The notes under the pieces: model-generated | What the model was told of the DNA's origin: nothing | Database searches by the model: none | What the model saw: the letters and a program-made list of their open reading frames with translations, nothing else | Source: an uncultured Corynebacterium sp. | GTDB lineage: Bacteria; Actinomycetota; Actinomycetes; Mycobacteriales; Mycobacteriaceae | DNA length: 6,202 bases | Direction: 5' to 3' | NCBI RefSeq assembly: GCF_937999985.1 | Contig: NZ_CALLDG010000212.1 | Coordinates: 1-6,202 of the forward strand | Part shown: positions 1 through 5,266 of the stretch, piece after piece | Layout of the letters: every line of letters starts with the position of its first letter | Numbering within the stretch: the stretch's first letter is position 1 | Program-made: the position numbers and the translations under genes

Positions 1-72
1 GGGGACAAAAAGGGAGCGAACCGGGGACAAAAAGGGAGCGAACCGGGGACAAAAAGGGAGCGAACCGGGGAC
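1..72. repeat. Iteron array A, proximal part (origin A)
   Basis: Three perfect 22-bp units occupy 1-22, 23-44 and 45-66. A fourth start, GGGGAC at 67-72, breaks off into unrelated sequence. The array lies about 100 bp before rep gene 1, all copies point the same way, and there is no spacer between units. This fits Rep-binding iterons that serve both initiation and copy-number control (family knowledge). Binding by the adjacent Rep is inferred. The GGGGAC core recurs in both arms of the inverted repeat at 106-147. Confidence 0.9.
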
Positions 73-105
73 GTTGCTAAAATGTGTCTCCTTTTTGATC
101 AAGGT

Positions 106-147
106 GGGGACTCAAATTATTTGTGGACTAACTTAATTTGAGTCCCC
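106..147. promoter_or_regulatory. 14-bp inverted repeat, probable operator of rep gene 1
   Basis: A perfect 14-bp inverted repeat has its left arm GGGGACTCAAATTA at 106-119 and its right arm at 134-147, separated by 14 nt. The arms begin with the GGGGAC core of the adjacent iterons. In Rep_3 plasmids, Rep monomers bind iterons while dimers bind an inverted repeat with a shared core and repress rep, so an autoregulatory operator is the likely role. The loop contains TGTGGACTA (122-130), which matches 7 of 9 positions of a reverse-strand DnaA box. A weak promoter, TTGATC at 95-100 and TATTTG at 118-123 with a 17-nt spacer, overlaps the left arm. Confidence 0.65.
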
Positions 148-168
148 CATAGGAGCTATGCTAAGGCC

Positions 169-1062
169 ATGTCCAATGAGATCGTGAAGTTCAGCAACCA
201 GTTCAACAACGTGGCACTGAAGAAGTTCGACGCCGTGCACCTGGACGTGCTCATGGCGATCGCCTCAAGGGTGAGGGAGAAGGGCACGGCCACGGTGGAG
301 TTCTCGTTCGAGGAGCTGCGCGGCCTCATGCGGCTGAGGAAGAACCTGACCAACAGGCAGCTGGCCGACAAGATCGTGCAGACGAACGCGCGGCTGCTGG
401 CGTTGAACTACATGTTCGAGGATTCGGGCAAGATCATCCAGTTCGCGCTGTTCACGAAGTTCGTTACCGACCCGCAGGAGGCGACCCTCGCGGTTGGGGT
501 CAACGAGGAGTTCGCGTTCCTGCTCAACGACCTGACCAGCCAGTTCACGCGCTTCGAGCTGGCCGAGTTCGCCGACCTCAAAAGCAAGTACGCCAAGGAG
601 TTCTACCGCAGGGCCAAACAATACCGCAGCTCCGGAATCTGGAAGATCAGCCGCGACGAGTTCTGCCGACTGCTCAGCGTTCCCAAATCCACAGCCGAGC
701 AAGTGAGAGATCTCAACAAACGAGTCCTCAAGCCGATTATCGAGGAGTGTGGGCCACTCCTTGGACTGAAGATCGAGCGCCAGTACGTGAAACGCAGGCT
801 GTCGGGGTTCGTGTTCACGTTCGCCCGCGAGACCCCTCCGGTGATCGACGCCAGGCCCGTGGAGGCGAGGAAGGCGGAGGATGTGGGCCATTGGACGAGC
901 GTCGCCGGGTACGGCGAGGTGTTCACGACCACTGAGCTGTTCGACGTGACGGCCGCGCGTGACCACTTCGACGGCACCGTGGAGGCCGGGGAATGCCGTT
1001 TCTGCGCGTTTGACGCTCGCAACCGCGAACATCATGCGCAGAACGCCGGAAAGCTGTTCTAG
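169..1062 (+). CDS. Replication initiator protein, Rep_3 family (rep gene 1)
   Basis: This is a 297-residue plasmid replication initiator that should bind the 22-bp iterons and open origin A. The N-terminal two thirds (about residues 1-220) match the Rep_3/RepB type: SNQFNN near the start, LLNDLTSQFTRFELAEF in the middle, then YRRAKQYRSSGIWKIS and a VLKPIIEE segment typical of the second winged-helix domain. It is clearly paralogous to the protein at 1973-2884, with the same start (MSxEIVK) and nearly the same central block, but the C-termini are unrelated. The ATG at 169 is chosen because the paralogue begins at the same codon. The Shine-Dalgarno is unremarkable (AGGAG 13 nt upstream, AAGG 2 nt upstream). 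The C-terminal tail carries CRFC, eight residues, then HH, a possible metal-binding site. Family assignment is firm; the gene name is left open. Confidence 0.93.
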   Translation: MSNEIVKFSNQFNNVALKKFDAVHLDVLMAIASRVREKGTATVEFSFEELRGLMRLRKNLTNRQLADKIVQTNARLLALNYMFEDSGKIIQFALFTKFVTDPQEATLAVGVNEEFAFLLNDLTSQFTRFELAEFADLKSKYAKEFYRRAKQYRSSGIWKISRDEFCRLLSVPKSTAEQVRDLNKRVLKPIIEECGPLLGLKIERQYVKRRLSGFVFTFARETPPVIDARPVEARKAEDVGHWTSVAGYGEVFTTTELFDVTAARDHFDGTVEAGECRFCAFDARNREHHAQNAGKLF

Positions 1063-1293
1063 CGGCCGTGTCCGCGCCTCTTCGGTGTTTCCCTCCCGTG
1101 GCCGTCATGCGCGCGGAAATCGGCGGGGGCGGCACGTTCGGCATTGATGAACGCTTCGCCCTCGCGGCTTGGATGTCCAAACCGGCTCCGTTCTTCCGGG
1201 TTTAGGTTTGGTGTGTAGACGCCGTGCCCCGTGCCGTGCTGCCGTGGGGTCTAGCGTCCTGATTGATAACCGACGGAACGCAGGGAGGAACCG

Positions 1294-1713
1294 ATGACCA
1301 GGAGCGTCGAGGAGCAGATGGCCGACATCGAGCGCCGGATGAAGCAGCTCAGGGCGCGCAAACAGCGCATCGTGGCTAGGGAGAACGCCAAGGCGCGCAA
1401 GCGGCGCACCCATCTGATCATCCGGCTGGGCGGCATCCTCTCCAACGAGGGCGTGCTTGGCTACGACGAGGGCGTCTGGAACGACGAGGGCAACCGGCAA
1501 AGGCTGCTGGACATGCTCAAGGCCCATGCCGCCGAACTGCGCGCATGGGCCTCTGACGCGGGCGTGAGGCTCCCCAGCGCTGAGTCGGCGGGTGAGCTGC
1601 GGGAACAGGTTCGTGACCTGCCCCAAGAGCCTCAGATACAGGAGCAGCCGGGCTATGGCTACCAGCCCGGATTCCAACAGCCACAGCAATGGCAGCAGCA
1701 GCCTTGGAACTGA
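1294..1713 (+). CDS. Small coiled-coil protein, MobC/TraD-like relaxosome accessory (copy B)
   Basis: This is a 139-residue protein. Residues 1-45 form a strongly charged, heptad-like helix rich in Arg, Lys and Glu (EEQMADIERR, then KARKRRT), followed by LIIRLGGIL. This resembles the small relaxosome proteins (MobC/TraD type) encoded beside MOBQ relaxases. The tail (about 112-139) is rich in Gln, Pro and Tyr and includes GYQP. The protein at 5505-6017 has the same layout and also a GYQP tail, so the two are probably paralogues. A strong Shine-Dalgarno, GGAGG at 1284-1288, lies 5 nt before the ATG. The 231-bp gap after rep gene 1 holds GCCGTG repeated at 1221, 1233 and 1241 but no oriT-like nick core, so this copy lies away from any visible transfer origin. 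Function is inferred from resemblance; a replication-linked role is possible. Confidence 0.75.
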   Translation: MTRSVEEQMADIERRMKQLRARKQRIVARENAKARKRRTHLIIRLGGILSNEGVLGYDEGVWNDEGNRQRLLDMLKAHAAELRAWASDAGVRLPSAESAGELREQVRDLPQEPQIQEQPGYGYQPGFQQPQQWQQQPWN

Positions 1714-1733
1714 GTCGGTTTCTTCTCTTCATC

Positions 1734-1751
1734 GGGGCGGAGCCCCTTTTT
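1734..1751 (+). terminator. Rho-independent terminator after mobC-like copy B
   Basis: GGGGC (1734-1738) pairs with GCCCC (1742-1746) across a GGA loop, followed by five T residues at 1747-1751. It lies 20 nt after the stop codon at 1711-1713. The same position relative to the mobC-like gene is occupied by a terminator in module A. Confidence 0.8.
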
Positions 1752-1755
1752 ATAG

Positions 1756-1786
1756 AATCTTTTGTACTCTTTTAGACTCCCCGCAG
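1756..1786. other. T-rich 10-mers, candidate unwinding element of origin B
   Basis: Two tandem 10-mers, AATCTTTTGT (1756-1765) and ACTCTTTTAG (1766-1775), are followed by AGACTCCCCGCAG (1774-1786). Module A has three equivalent 10-mers and a 13-base match (10 of 13 identical) in the same place, between terminator and iterons. AT-rich short repeats beside iterons commonly serve as the duplex-opening element; that role here is inferred. Confidence 0.5.
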
Positions 1787-1813
1787 GCCTTACGGCAGTA
1801 GGGGAAACGCACT

Positions 1814-1938
1814 ATTAAAGGGGAGAAAATGGGAGATTAAAGGGGAGGTTTTGGGAATTATTTAGGGGAGGTTTTGGGAGAATAAAGGACGCTTTTGAGG
1901 AATAAAAACGAGGTTTTGGGAGAATAAAGGGTAGAAAA
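1814..1938. repeat. Degenerate iterons B (21-23-bp period, about six units)
   Basis: Five to six diverged direct repeats are built on (T)AAAGGGGAGGTTTTGGGA. The best copies are at 1836-1857, 1859-1880 and 1901-1922. The T4 or A4 cores fall at 1826, 1849, 1872, 1893, 1914 and 1935, a spacing of 21-23 bp or about two helical turns. The array ends 34 bp before rep gene 2. The sequence differs from the 22-bp iterons at the window ends, which implies that the two Rep proteins recognise different sites. Rep binding is inferred from position and periodicity. Confidence 0.7.
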
Positions 1939-1939
1939 T

Positions 1940-1966
1940 ATAAAAATCTCGTTTTTATGGTAGAAT
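1940..1966 (+). promoter_or_regulatory. Extended -10 promoter and operator of rep gene 2
   Basis: A perfect 7-bp inverted repeat, ATAAAAA (1940-1946) and TTTTTAT (1952-1958), abuts an extended -10 box, TGG plus TAGAAT (1958-1966). Read on the minus strand, 1943-1958 is ATAAAAACGAGATTTT. This matches 15 of 16 bases of the iteron segment at 1902-1917 in inverted orientation. An operator sharing sequence with the iterons is the usual autorepression design of Rep_3 plasmids. No convincing -35 box is seen. The expected transcription start falls at or next to the ATG at 1973. Confidence 0.65.
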
Positions 1967-1972
1967 GCAGTC

Positions 1973-2884
1973 ATGTCCGATGAGATCGTGAAGTACTCGA
2001 ACCAGTTCAACAATCAGGCGCTGCGCAAGTTCACCGCGCTCGATCTTGATTTGCTGATGGCCATCGCGTCTCGCGTGCGGGACAAGGGCACGGACGAGGT
2101 GGCGTTCACGTTCGAAGAATTGAAGCGGCTGGCCGGACTTCAGAGGAACATGACCAACGATGAGTTCGCCAAGCAGATTGCCAATGTGAACCGTCGCCTG
2201 CTCGCGCTCAACTTCGAGTTCCAGAACGAAGAGCACGACATCATCCAGTTCGCCCTGTTCGCAGGCTTCGTCACCAGCCCGACCAAACGCACACTCACCG
2301 TATCGGTGAACTCGCGCTTCTCGTTCCTGCTTAACGACCTCACCTCGCAGTTCACCCGCTTCGAGCTGGCCGAGTTCACGGCCCTGCGCTCCAGCTACGC
2401 CAAGGAGTGCTACAGGAGGCTCAAGCAGTACCGACAAACCGGTGTGTGGAAGGTCAGCCTTGAGGACTTCCGCCGACTGCTCGACGTACCCAAATCGTAT
2501 CGGCCGAGCGAAATCAACAAGTATGTTCTTAAGCCGATTGAGGAGGAGTTGGGGCCTCTGCTGAATCTGAAGGTGCATCGCAAGTACCTGAAGAAGAAGC
2601 CGGGACGTGGCCGCGCTTCCCTTGTCGGGTTCGAATTTGAATTTGACCCGGAGAAGGTACCCGGCGGCGCTCCCGCTCCGCGCGTGGAGCTGTCCGGCTC
2701 CGTGGTGACCGATGAGGCGAGGAAGTCGCTCAGGGACGTGTCGAAGACGCCCGTGCCCGATCTGTCGGTGCCGGGCGAGGGACCGGCGCTCGACCCTGAT
2801 ACTCAGGCGTTCCTCGACGCGCACGGCGGTCATGGATTCGCCGGTGCCGAGGGGTATGTCTCCGACTGGCCGAGTGCTGCGTGA
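1973..2884 (+). CDS. Replication initiator protein, Rep_3 family (rep gene 2)
   Basis: This 303-residue Rep_3-family initiator is a paralogue of the protein at 169-1062. Shared blocks include the MSDEIVK start with SNQFNN, LMAIASRVRDKGT, FEELKRL, LLNDLTSQFTRFELAEF and YVLKPIEEELGPLLNLK. It probably binds the degenerate iterons at 1814-1938. The tail beyond about residue 225 is Pro, Gly and acid rich (PGEGPALDPDTQAF) and has no counterpart in the other Rep. The ATG at 1973 is preferred because it aligns with the start of the paralogue. There is no Shine-Dalgarno: the predicted -10 box ends only 6 nt upstream, suggesting a leaderless message. No frameshift or internal stop is present, so both initiators look functional. 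Confidence 0.93.
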   Translation: MSDEIVKYSNQFNNQALRKFTALDLDLLMAIASRVRDKGTDEVAFTFEELKRLAGLQRNMTNDEFAKQIANVNRRLLALNFEFQNEEHDIIQFALFAGFVTSPTKRTLTVSVNSRFSFLLNDLTSQFTRFELAEFTALRSSYAKECYRRLKQYRQTGVWKVSLEDFRRLLDVPKSYRPSEINKYVLKPIEEELGPLLNLKVHRKYLKKKPGRGRASLVGFEFEFDPEKVPGGAPAPRVELSGSVVTDEARKSLRDVSKTPVPDLSVPGEGPALDPDTQAFLDAHGGHGFAGAEGYVSDWPSAA

Positions 2885-2896
2885 TGGTATGTGAAA

Positions 2897-2924
2897 GCCC
2901 GTCCGGGCTTGCGCTCGGACGGGC
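2897..2924 (+). terminator. Hairpin after rep gene 2, possible terminator
   Basis: GCCCGTCCG (2897-2905) pairs perfectly with CGGACGGGC (2916-2924), 13 nt after the stop codon. A strong 9-bp stem in this position suggests transcription termination or 3'-end protection. No T tract follows, so it is not a classical intrinsic terminator. It also lies just beyond the stop of the minus-strand small gene and could serve both directions. Confidence 0.5.
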
Positions 2925-2934
2925 CGGGTGCCGT

Positions 2935-3083
2935 TTAGCGGCTGTTTCTCATCGCCCAGACGGCCAGGGCCGTCACGGTGATGTCGGCCGCGATGGGATC
3001 CATCACGGGAGCGAGGCAGATGACGATGACCGCCATCAGCCATATCCAGGGCCGGCCGTGCGGCCCTTGTTACCCATGCGCAT
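2935..3083 (-). pseudogene. Small membrane protein gene, apparently frameshifted
   Basis: On the minus strand a ribosome binding site (GAAAGG at 3092-3097) lies 8 nt before an ATG at 3081-3083. That ATG opens a 15-codon frame (MRMGNKGRTAGPGYG) ending at TGA 3036-3038. The stop overlaps the ATG at 3034-3036 of a second frame ending in TAA at 2935-2937. The second frame encodes 33 residues with a hydrophobic N-terminal half (MAVIVICLAP) and a second apolar stretch (ITVTALAVWAM), ending RNSR. Extended upstream it reads GRPWIWLMAV. A single-base frameshift near 3045-3070 would join both into a membrane protein of about 49 residues. The alternatives are two translationally coupled peptides through the TGATG overlap, or chance. 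I do not recognise the family. Confidence 0.4.
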
Positions 3084-3131
3084 GTGCTGCGCCTTTCGTT
3101 CGGGCCGCGCCGCGACTGGCGCGGCAGCGTC

Positions 3132-3160
3132 GCCCGGCGGATGCCGGGCGGTCGGTTTTC
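3132..3160 (+). terminator. GC-rich hairpin, possible terminator
   Basis: GCCCGGC (3132-3138) pairs with GCCGGGC (3143-3149) across a GGAT loop; TTTT follows at 3156-3159. A second strong stem, GCCGCGCC (3104-3111) with GGCGCGGC (3118-3125), precedes it. No plus-strand gene ends nearby. The structures may be relics, or may belong to the leader of the minus-strand small gene. Confidence 0.3.
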
Positions 3161-3350
3161 GTCCCTGCTACAAGACGTCCATCGACGACGCCAATCGTAT
3201 CGGCTAAGATGGAAACGCCGGCGGAGGCGCTGCTAACTTCCCCCTTACGATCAGGCGGGCATGCATGACTTTTCGGGGATGGCCGATGCCGGCGGGATGG
3301 GTTACCCGCCATCCCCTTTGATTGGGCCGTGGCCCCGCGTCTTCGGATGC

Positions 3351-3385
3351 GGGGCCGGCGTCTTCAAACACCAACCCTTTGCATT
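3351..3385. repeat. 35-bp imperfect direct repeat, left copy
   Basis: This segment aligns without gaps to 3990-4024, about 26 of 35 bases identical. It shares GGGCCGG, GTCTTC and CCCTTTGC blocks. In this copy the right arm of the stem has decayed (ACACCAA instead of TGCCGG). A separate 8-bp hairpin, GGCCCCGC (3331-3338) with GCGGGGCC (3349-3356), overlaps its left end and carries the same GTCTTCGGAT loop. The two copies bracket the secreted-protein gene. Confidence 0.6.
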
Positions 3386-3392
3386 ACTGGTC

Positions 3393-3443
3393 TGTTCAAT
3401 CCAAGGTCCAAGAGCTATAATTTCCTTGTCAGACGCACGTCTG
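3393..3443 (+). promoter_or_regulatory. Promoter and palindrome upstream of the secreted protein gene
   Basis: A consensus -10 box TATAAT lies at 3416-3421, with a weak -35 candidate TGTTCA at 3393-3398 (17-nt spacer). The expected start is near 3428. A perfect palindromic site, CAGACG-CA-CGTCTG (3430-3443), sits immediately downstream, where a bound repressor would block initiation. The leader to the ATG would be about 40 nt. Confidence 0.6.
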
Positions 3444-3467
3444 GCATACCTAATCAAGGGGGCAAAA

Positions 3468-3971
3468 ATGTTACGTACCAAGCATTTGAAGATGGCAGTG
3501 GTTCCAATGACTCTGCTGGCGCTCCTGTCGACGGCAGTCCCGGTGGCATCTGCTCAAGAAACCACTGACGAGTCGTTCTATGAACTTACCACCACTCCGT
3601 CGGGCGGGGACATGATTGTCGGCGAACCTGGCACAACGATTCTCTTTGATTCCAGCAACGGCGAATTGGTGGACGTGCTGCCGCCGAGCGAGGCTGAAGA
3701 TTATTCGGTAACTGTCTCGCGTGGATGCGCTGATTCCAATGCTGGATGCTGGGCTGGCGGGAACGCTTTGGGTGACATGCAGTTTGCAGGCACCGGAACG
3801 GCAACGGGGTCCTGGCCGTATCGCAACAGCTATACGACCGGCAATAAGTCGGGACAGATCACCTTCGCAATCAATGGAGTTACATACACCCCTGTCGCAG
3901 CTGGTCCGTGGATGCGCATCGCCACGGCAGACGGCTCTGGCGTCGACGGCGTATCCGTTACCCGCTGGTAA
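3468..3971 (+). CDS. Putative secreted protein of unknown function
   Basis: This gene encodes 167 residues, starting at the ATG at 3468. The start is chosen because AAGGGGG (3456-3462) lies 5 nt upstream and a signal peptide begins exactly here. Upstream Met codons in frame, such as 3261, lie before the promoter. Residues 1-29 form a Sec signal peptide: a basic start (LRTKHLK), a hydrophobic core (VVPMTLLALLSTAVPV) and an ASA site before QE. The mature protein, about 138 residues, is acidic at its N-terminus. It carries two cysteines, C87 and C94 (GCADSNAGCW), that could form one disulfide. A Gly/Thr-rich, probably beta-rich half follows (GTGTATGSWPYRNSYTTGNKS) and it ends in Trp. There is no LPXTG anchor or transmembrane segment. 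The size and export could suit a bacteriocin or surface-interaction factor, but no immunity or transporter gene accompanies it, so the function stays unknown. It is the only obvious cargo gene. Confidence 0.8.
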   Translation: MLRTKHLKMAVVPMTLLALLSTAVPVASAQETTDESFYELTTTPSGGDMIVGEPGTTILFDSSNGELVDVLPPSEAEDYSVTVSRGCADSNAGCWAGGNALGDMQFAGTGTATGSWPYRNSYTTGNKSGQITFAINGVTYTPVAAGPWMRIATADGSGVDGVSVTRW

Positions 3972-3989
3972 GGATGTCTTTCTAAATTT

Positions 3990-4024
3990 CGGGCCGGTGT
4001 CTTCGGATGCCGGCCCTTTGCGTT
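3990..4024 (+). terminator. Terminator after the secreted protein gene; right copy of the 35-bp repeat
   Basis: GGGCCGG (3991-3997) pairs with CCGGCCC (4010-4016), followed by TTTG. It starts 19 nt after the TAA at 3969-3971 and lies between convergent genes: the secreted protein (plus) and mobA (minus, stop at 4035-4037). The T tract is short, so termination may be modest. This is the better-preserved copy of the direct repeat also seen at 3351-3385. Confidence 0.6.
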
Positions 4025-4034
4025 CCCGGCGTTC

Positions 4035-5237
4035 TCACAGGCCGAGTCCGTGGCCTCCCGTGCCCCAGCCCATGCCGATGTTGAGCGGGTCGGCGGGGTC
4101 GGAGAGGTCCCATGTCTCCTCCATGTCGGGTTCGGCCTGTTTTTCGGCCTGTTTGCGTTCGTTTTCGGCCAGCCGCTCGTCAAGCCGTGTCTTGAACCTG
4201 TCGGTGAGCGCCTTTTTCGTCCTGATGGGCTTCGGGGGTTCCTGCGGGGCCTGTGGCGGCGTTTCACGAGCCTGCGGGCGTTCCTGTGGCCTTTCGGCCG
4301 GTTCAGGGCTTGAAGGGGCCTGTGGCGCGCCTGAGGGCCGTTGGCGGCGTTTGACGGCCGTCAGGATGCCTTGCGCTTGGTCGGAGAGCCGCCCGATCAT
4401 GGCCCTAAGCGCGTCGAGGAGCCGGTTCAGGGCCTGGATGCGCCGGTTCTCCTCGCACAGGTCGCCCCTGCCGCCGCGTTTCTCCATCTCGCGGCTGGCG
4501 TATCCCTCGTGGATGGTGGGGATGCGTTCGATGCCCCGCGCCTTGAAGCTCCGATGGTCGATGACGGCGTATCCGGGGAGCAGGGCGTTGCAGGAGTCGG
4601 CCCACTCGCGCCTGAGCCTTTCGAGGAACTCCTTGGAGTCCAAGGGGTTGTTGCTCACGTTGACGCGCTTCCAGACCTTGCGGTTTCTGGCGCCGATCTT
4701 CTGCCGTCCGGTGTCGGGGTCGATGACGGGGATGCGCCGGCCGTTGGCGTCCAACGCGAACTCGCTGCGGCTCTTCGCCGCCCATCTGCCGGTCTTCGGG
4801 TCGATGCGCCGGTTGGCGACGAGGATGTGCGCGTGGGGGTTACGTCCGTCCTTGTCGGTGTGGATGGCGTACGTGCAGGCGTAGCCGTTGGCCGTGATGT
4901 TCCATGAGATGAAGTCCTCCAGTGCGCGGAAGCGTTCGCGGGCGTCGAACTCGCGGGGCAGGGCGACCATGATCTTCTTCGCGGGCCTCGCGTCGGAACG
5001 TTTCTCGGCCATCTCGACGGCGTTGAACAAACGCTCCGGGTCGAGGTACTCGCCGGGCGCGCCCTCGGGCAGCATCGTGCATACATGCTCGACGCGCTCC
5101 CTGCGGCCGAACCCGTTGAACGCCTCGCCGGTGCGCTCGTCGCGCATCCGACGCGAGGTGATGTACGAGCAGGAGGCGACGGCGCTGGAGCCGGCGGCAC
5201 GGCTCACGTTCGACACGTGCAACGAGTAGATCGCCAC
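4035..5237 (-). CDS. mobA: MobA-type relaxase, MOBQ family (MobA/MobL domain)
   Basis: This 400-residue conjugative relaxase should nick the oriT at 5394-5440 and pilot the transferred strand. The N-terminus reads MAIYSLHVSN, with SYIT placing the probable catalytic tyrosine at Y25, the position used in RSF1010 MobA. The metal-binding histidine motif is intact: H126 in AIHTDKDGR, then NPHAHIL with H135 and H137. A conserved IDHRS box (225-229) and IPTIHEG (238-244) complete the nuclease domain, about residues 1-250. The rest is a Pro/Gln/Arg-rich linker, a charged helix (about 335-370) and a Gly-rich tail ending GGHGLGL. The primase domain of RSF1010 MobA is absent. The start is GTG at 5235-5237, with AAAGGAG 9 nt upstream. 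The gene diverges from the mobC-like gene at 5505, with oriT between them. No coupling protein or secretion genes are present, so the plasmid would be mobilisable, not self-transmissible. Confidence 0.93.
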   Translation of the reverse strand: MAIYSLHVSNVSRAAGSSAVASCSYITSRRMRDERTGEAFNGFGRRERVEHVCTMLPEGAPGEYLDPERLFNAVEMAEKRSDARPAKKIMVALPREFDARERFRALEDFISWNITANGYACTYAIHTDKDGRNPHAHILVANRRIDPKTGRWAAKSRSEFALDANGRRIPVIDPDTGRQKIGARNRKVWKRVNVSNNPLDSKEFLERLRREWADSCNALLPGYAVIDHRSFKARGIERIPTIHEGYASREMEKRGGRGDLCEENRRIQALNRLLDALRAMIGRLSDQAQGILTAVKRRQRPSGAPQAPSSPEPAERPQERPQARETPPQAPQEPPKPIRTKKALTDRFKTRLDERLAENERKQAEKQAEPDMEETWDLSDPADPLNIGMGWGTGGHGLGL

Positions 5238-5266
5238 GGGACTGTACTCCTTTCCGGGAATCCAAA

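Larger units (their letters stand above)
2885..3467. other. 583-bp stretch without a long gene; several hairpins
   Basis: No convincing gene longer than about 50 codons lies here. Visible content: a hairpin after rep gene 2 (2897-2924), a small broken membrane-protein gene on the minus strand (2935-3083), two GC-rich hairpins (GCCGCGCC paired at 3104-3125, and GCCCGGC paired at 3132-3149 with TTTT at 3156), a set of mutually exclusive stems at 3275-3316, a hairpin at 3331-3356, and the promoter of the secreted protein. The plus-strand open frames at 2881-3207 and 2978-3268 have no ribosome binding site and Arg/Pro/His-rich, shadow-like composition. Confidence 0.6.

Noticed and set aside
1..66. 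CRISPR array
   Set aside because: The 22-bp units abut with no spacers, and no cas gene is present. Position before a Rep_3 gene fits iterons.
265..1035. 256-codon minus-strand open frame opposite rep gene 1
   Set aside because: It is contained within a conserved Rep gene and shows no start signal or recognisable motif.
1063..1293. A second oriT upstream of mobC-like copy B
   Set aside because: No TGCGCCCT-type nick core or hairpin like that at 5394-5440 is found; only short GCCGTG repeats and a strong ribosome binding site.
1955..3043. 362-codon minus-strand open frame opposite rep gene 2
   Set aside because: It lies almost fully antisense to a clear Rep_3 gene. Its Arg/Gly/His-rich composition is typical of a high-GC shadow frame, and no ribosome binding site is seen.
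2881..3268. Overlapping plus-strand frames (2881-3207, 2978-3268)
   Set aside because: They have no Shine-Dalgarno and Arg/Pro/His-rich sequence, and they overlap hairpins and the better supported minus-strand small gene.
3468..3971. Lactococcin 972-type bacteriocin
   Set aside because: Size and signal peptide are compatible, but I do not see the family's Trp/Tyr/His pattern and no accompanying transporter or immunity gene is present.
3721..4884. 387-codon plus-strand open frame opposite mobA
   Set aside because: It runs antisense to the relaxase with its intact motifs and overlaps the end of the secreted gene. Its Ser/Arg-rich product shows no domain.
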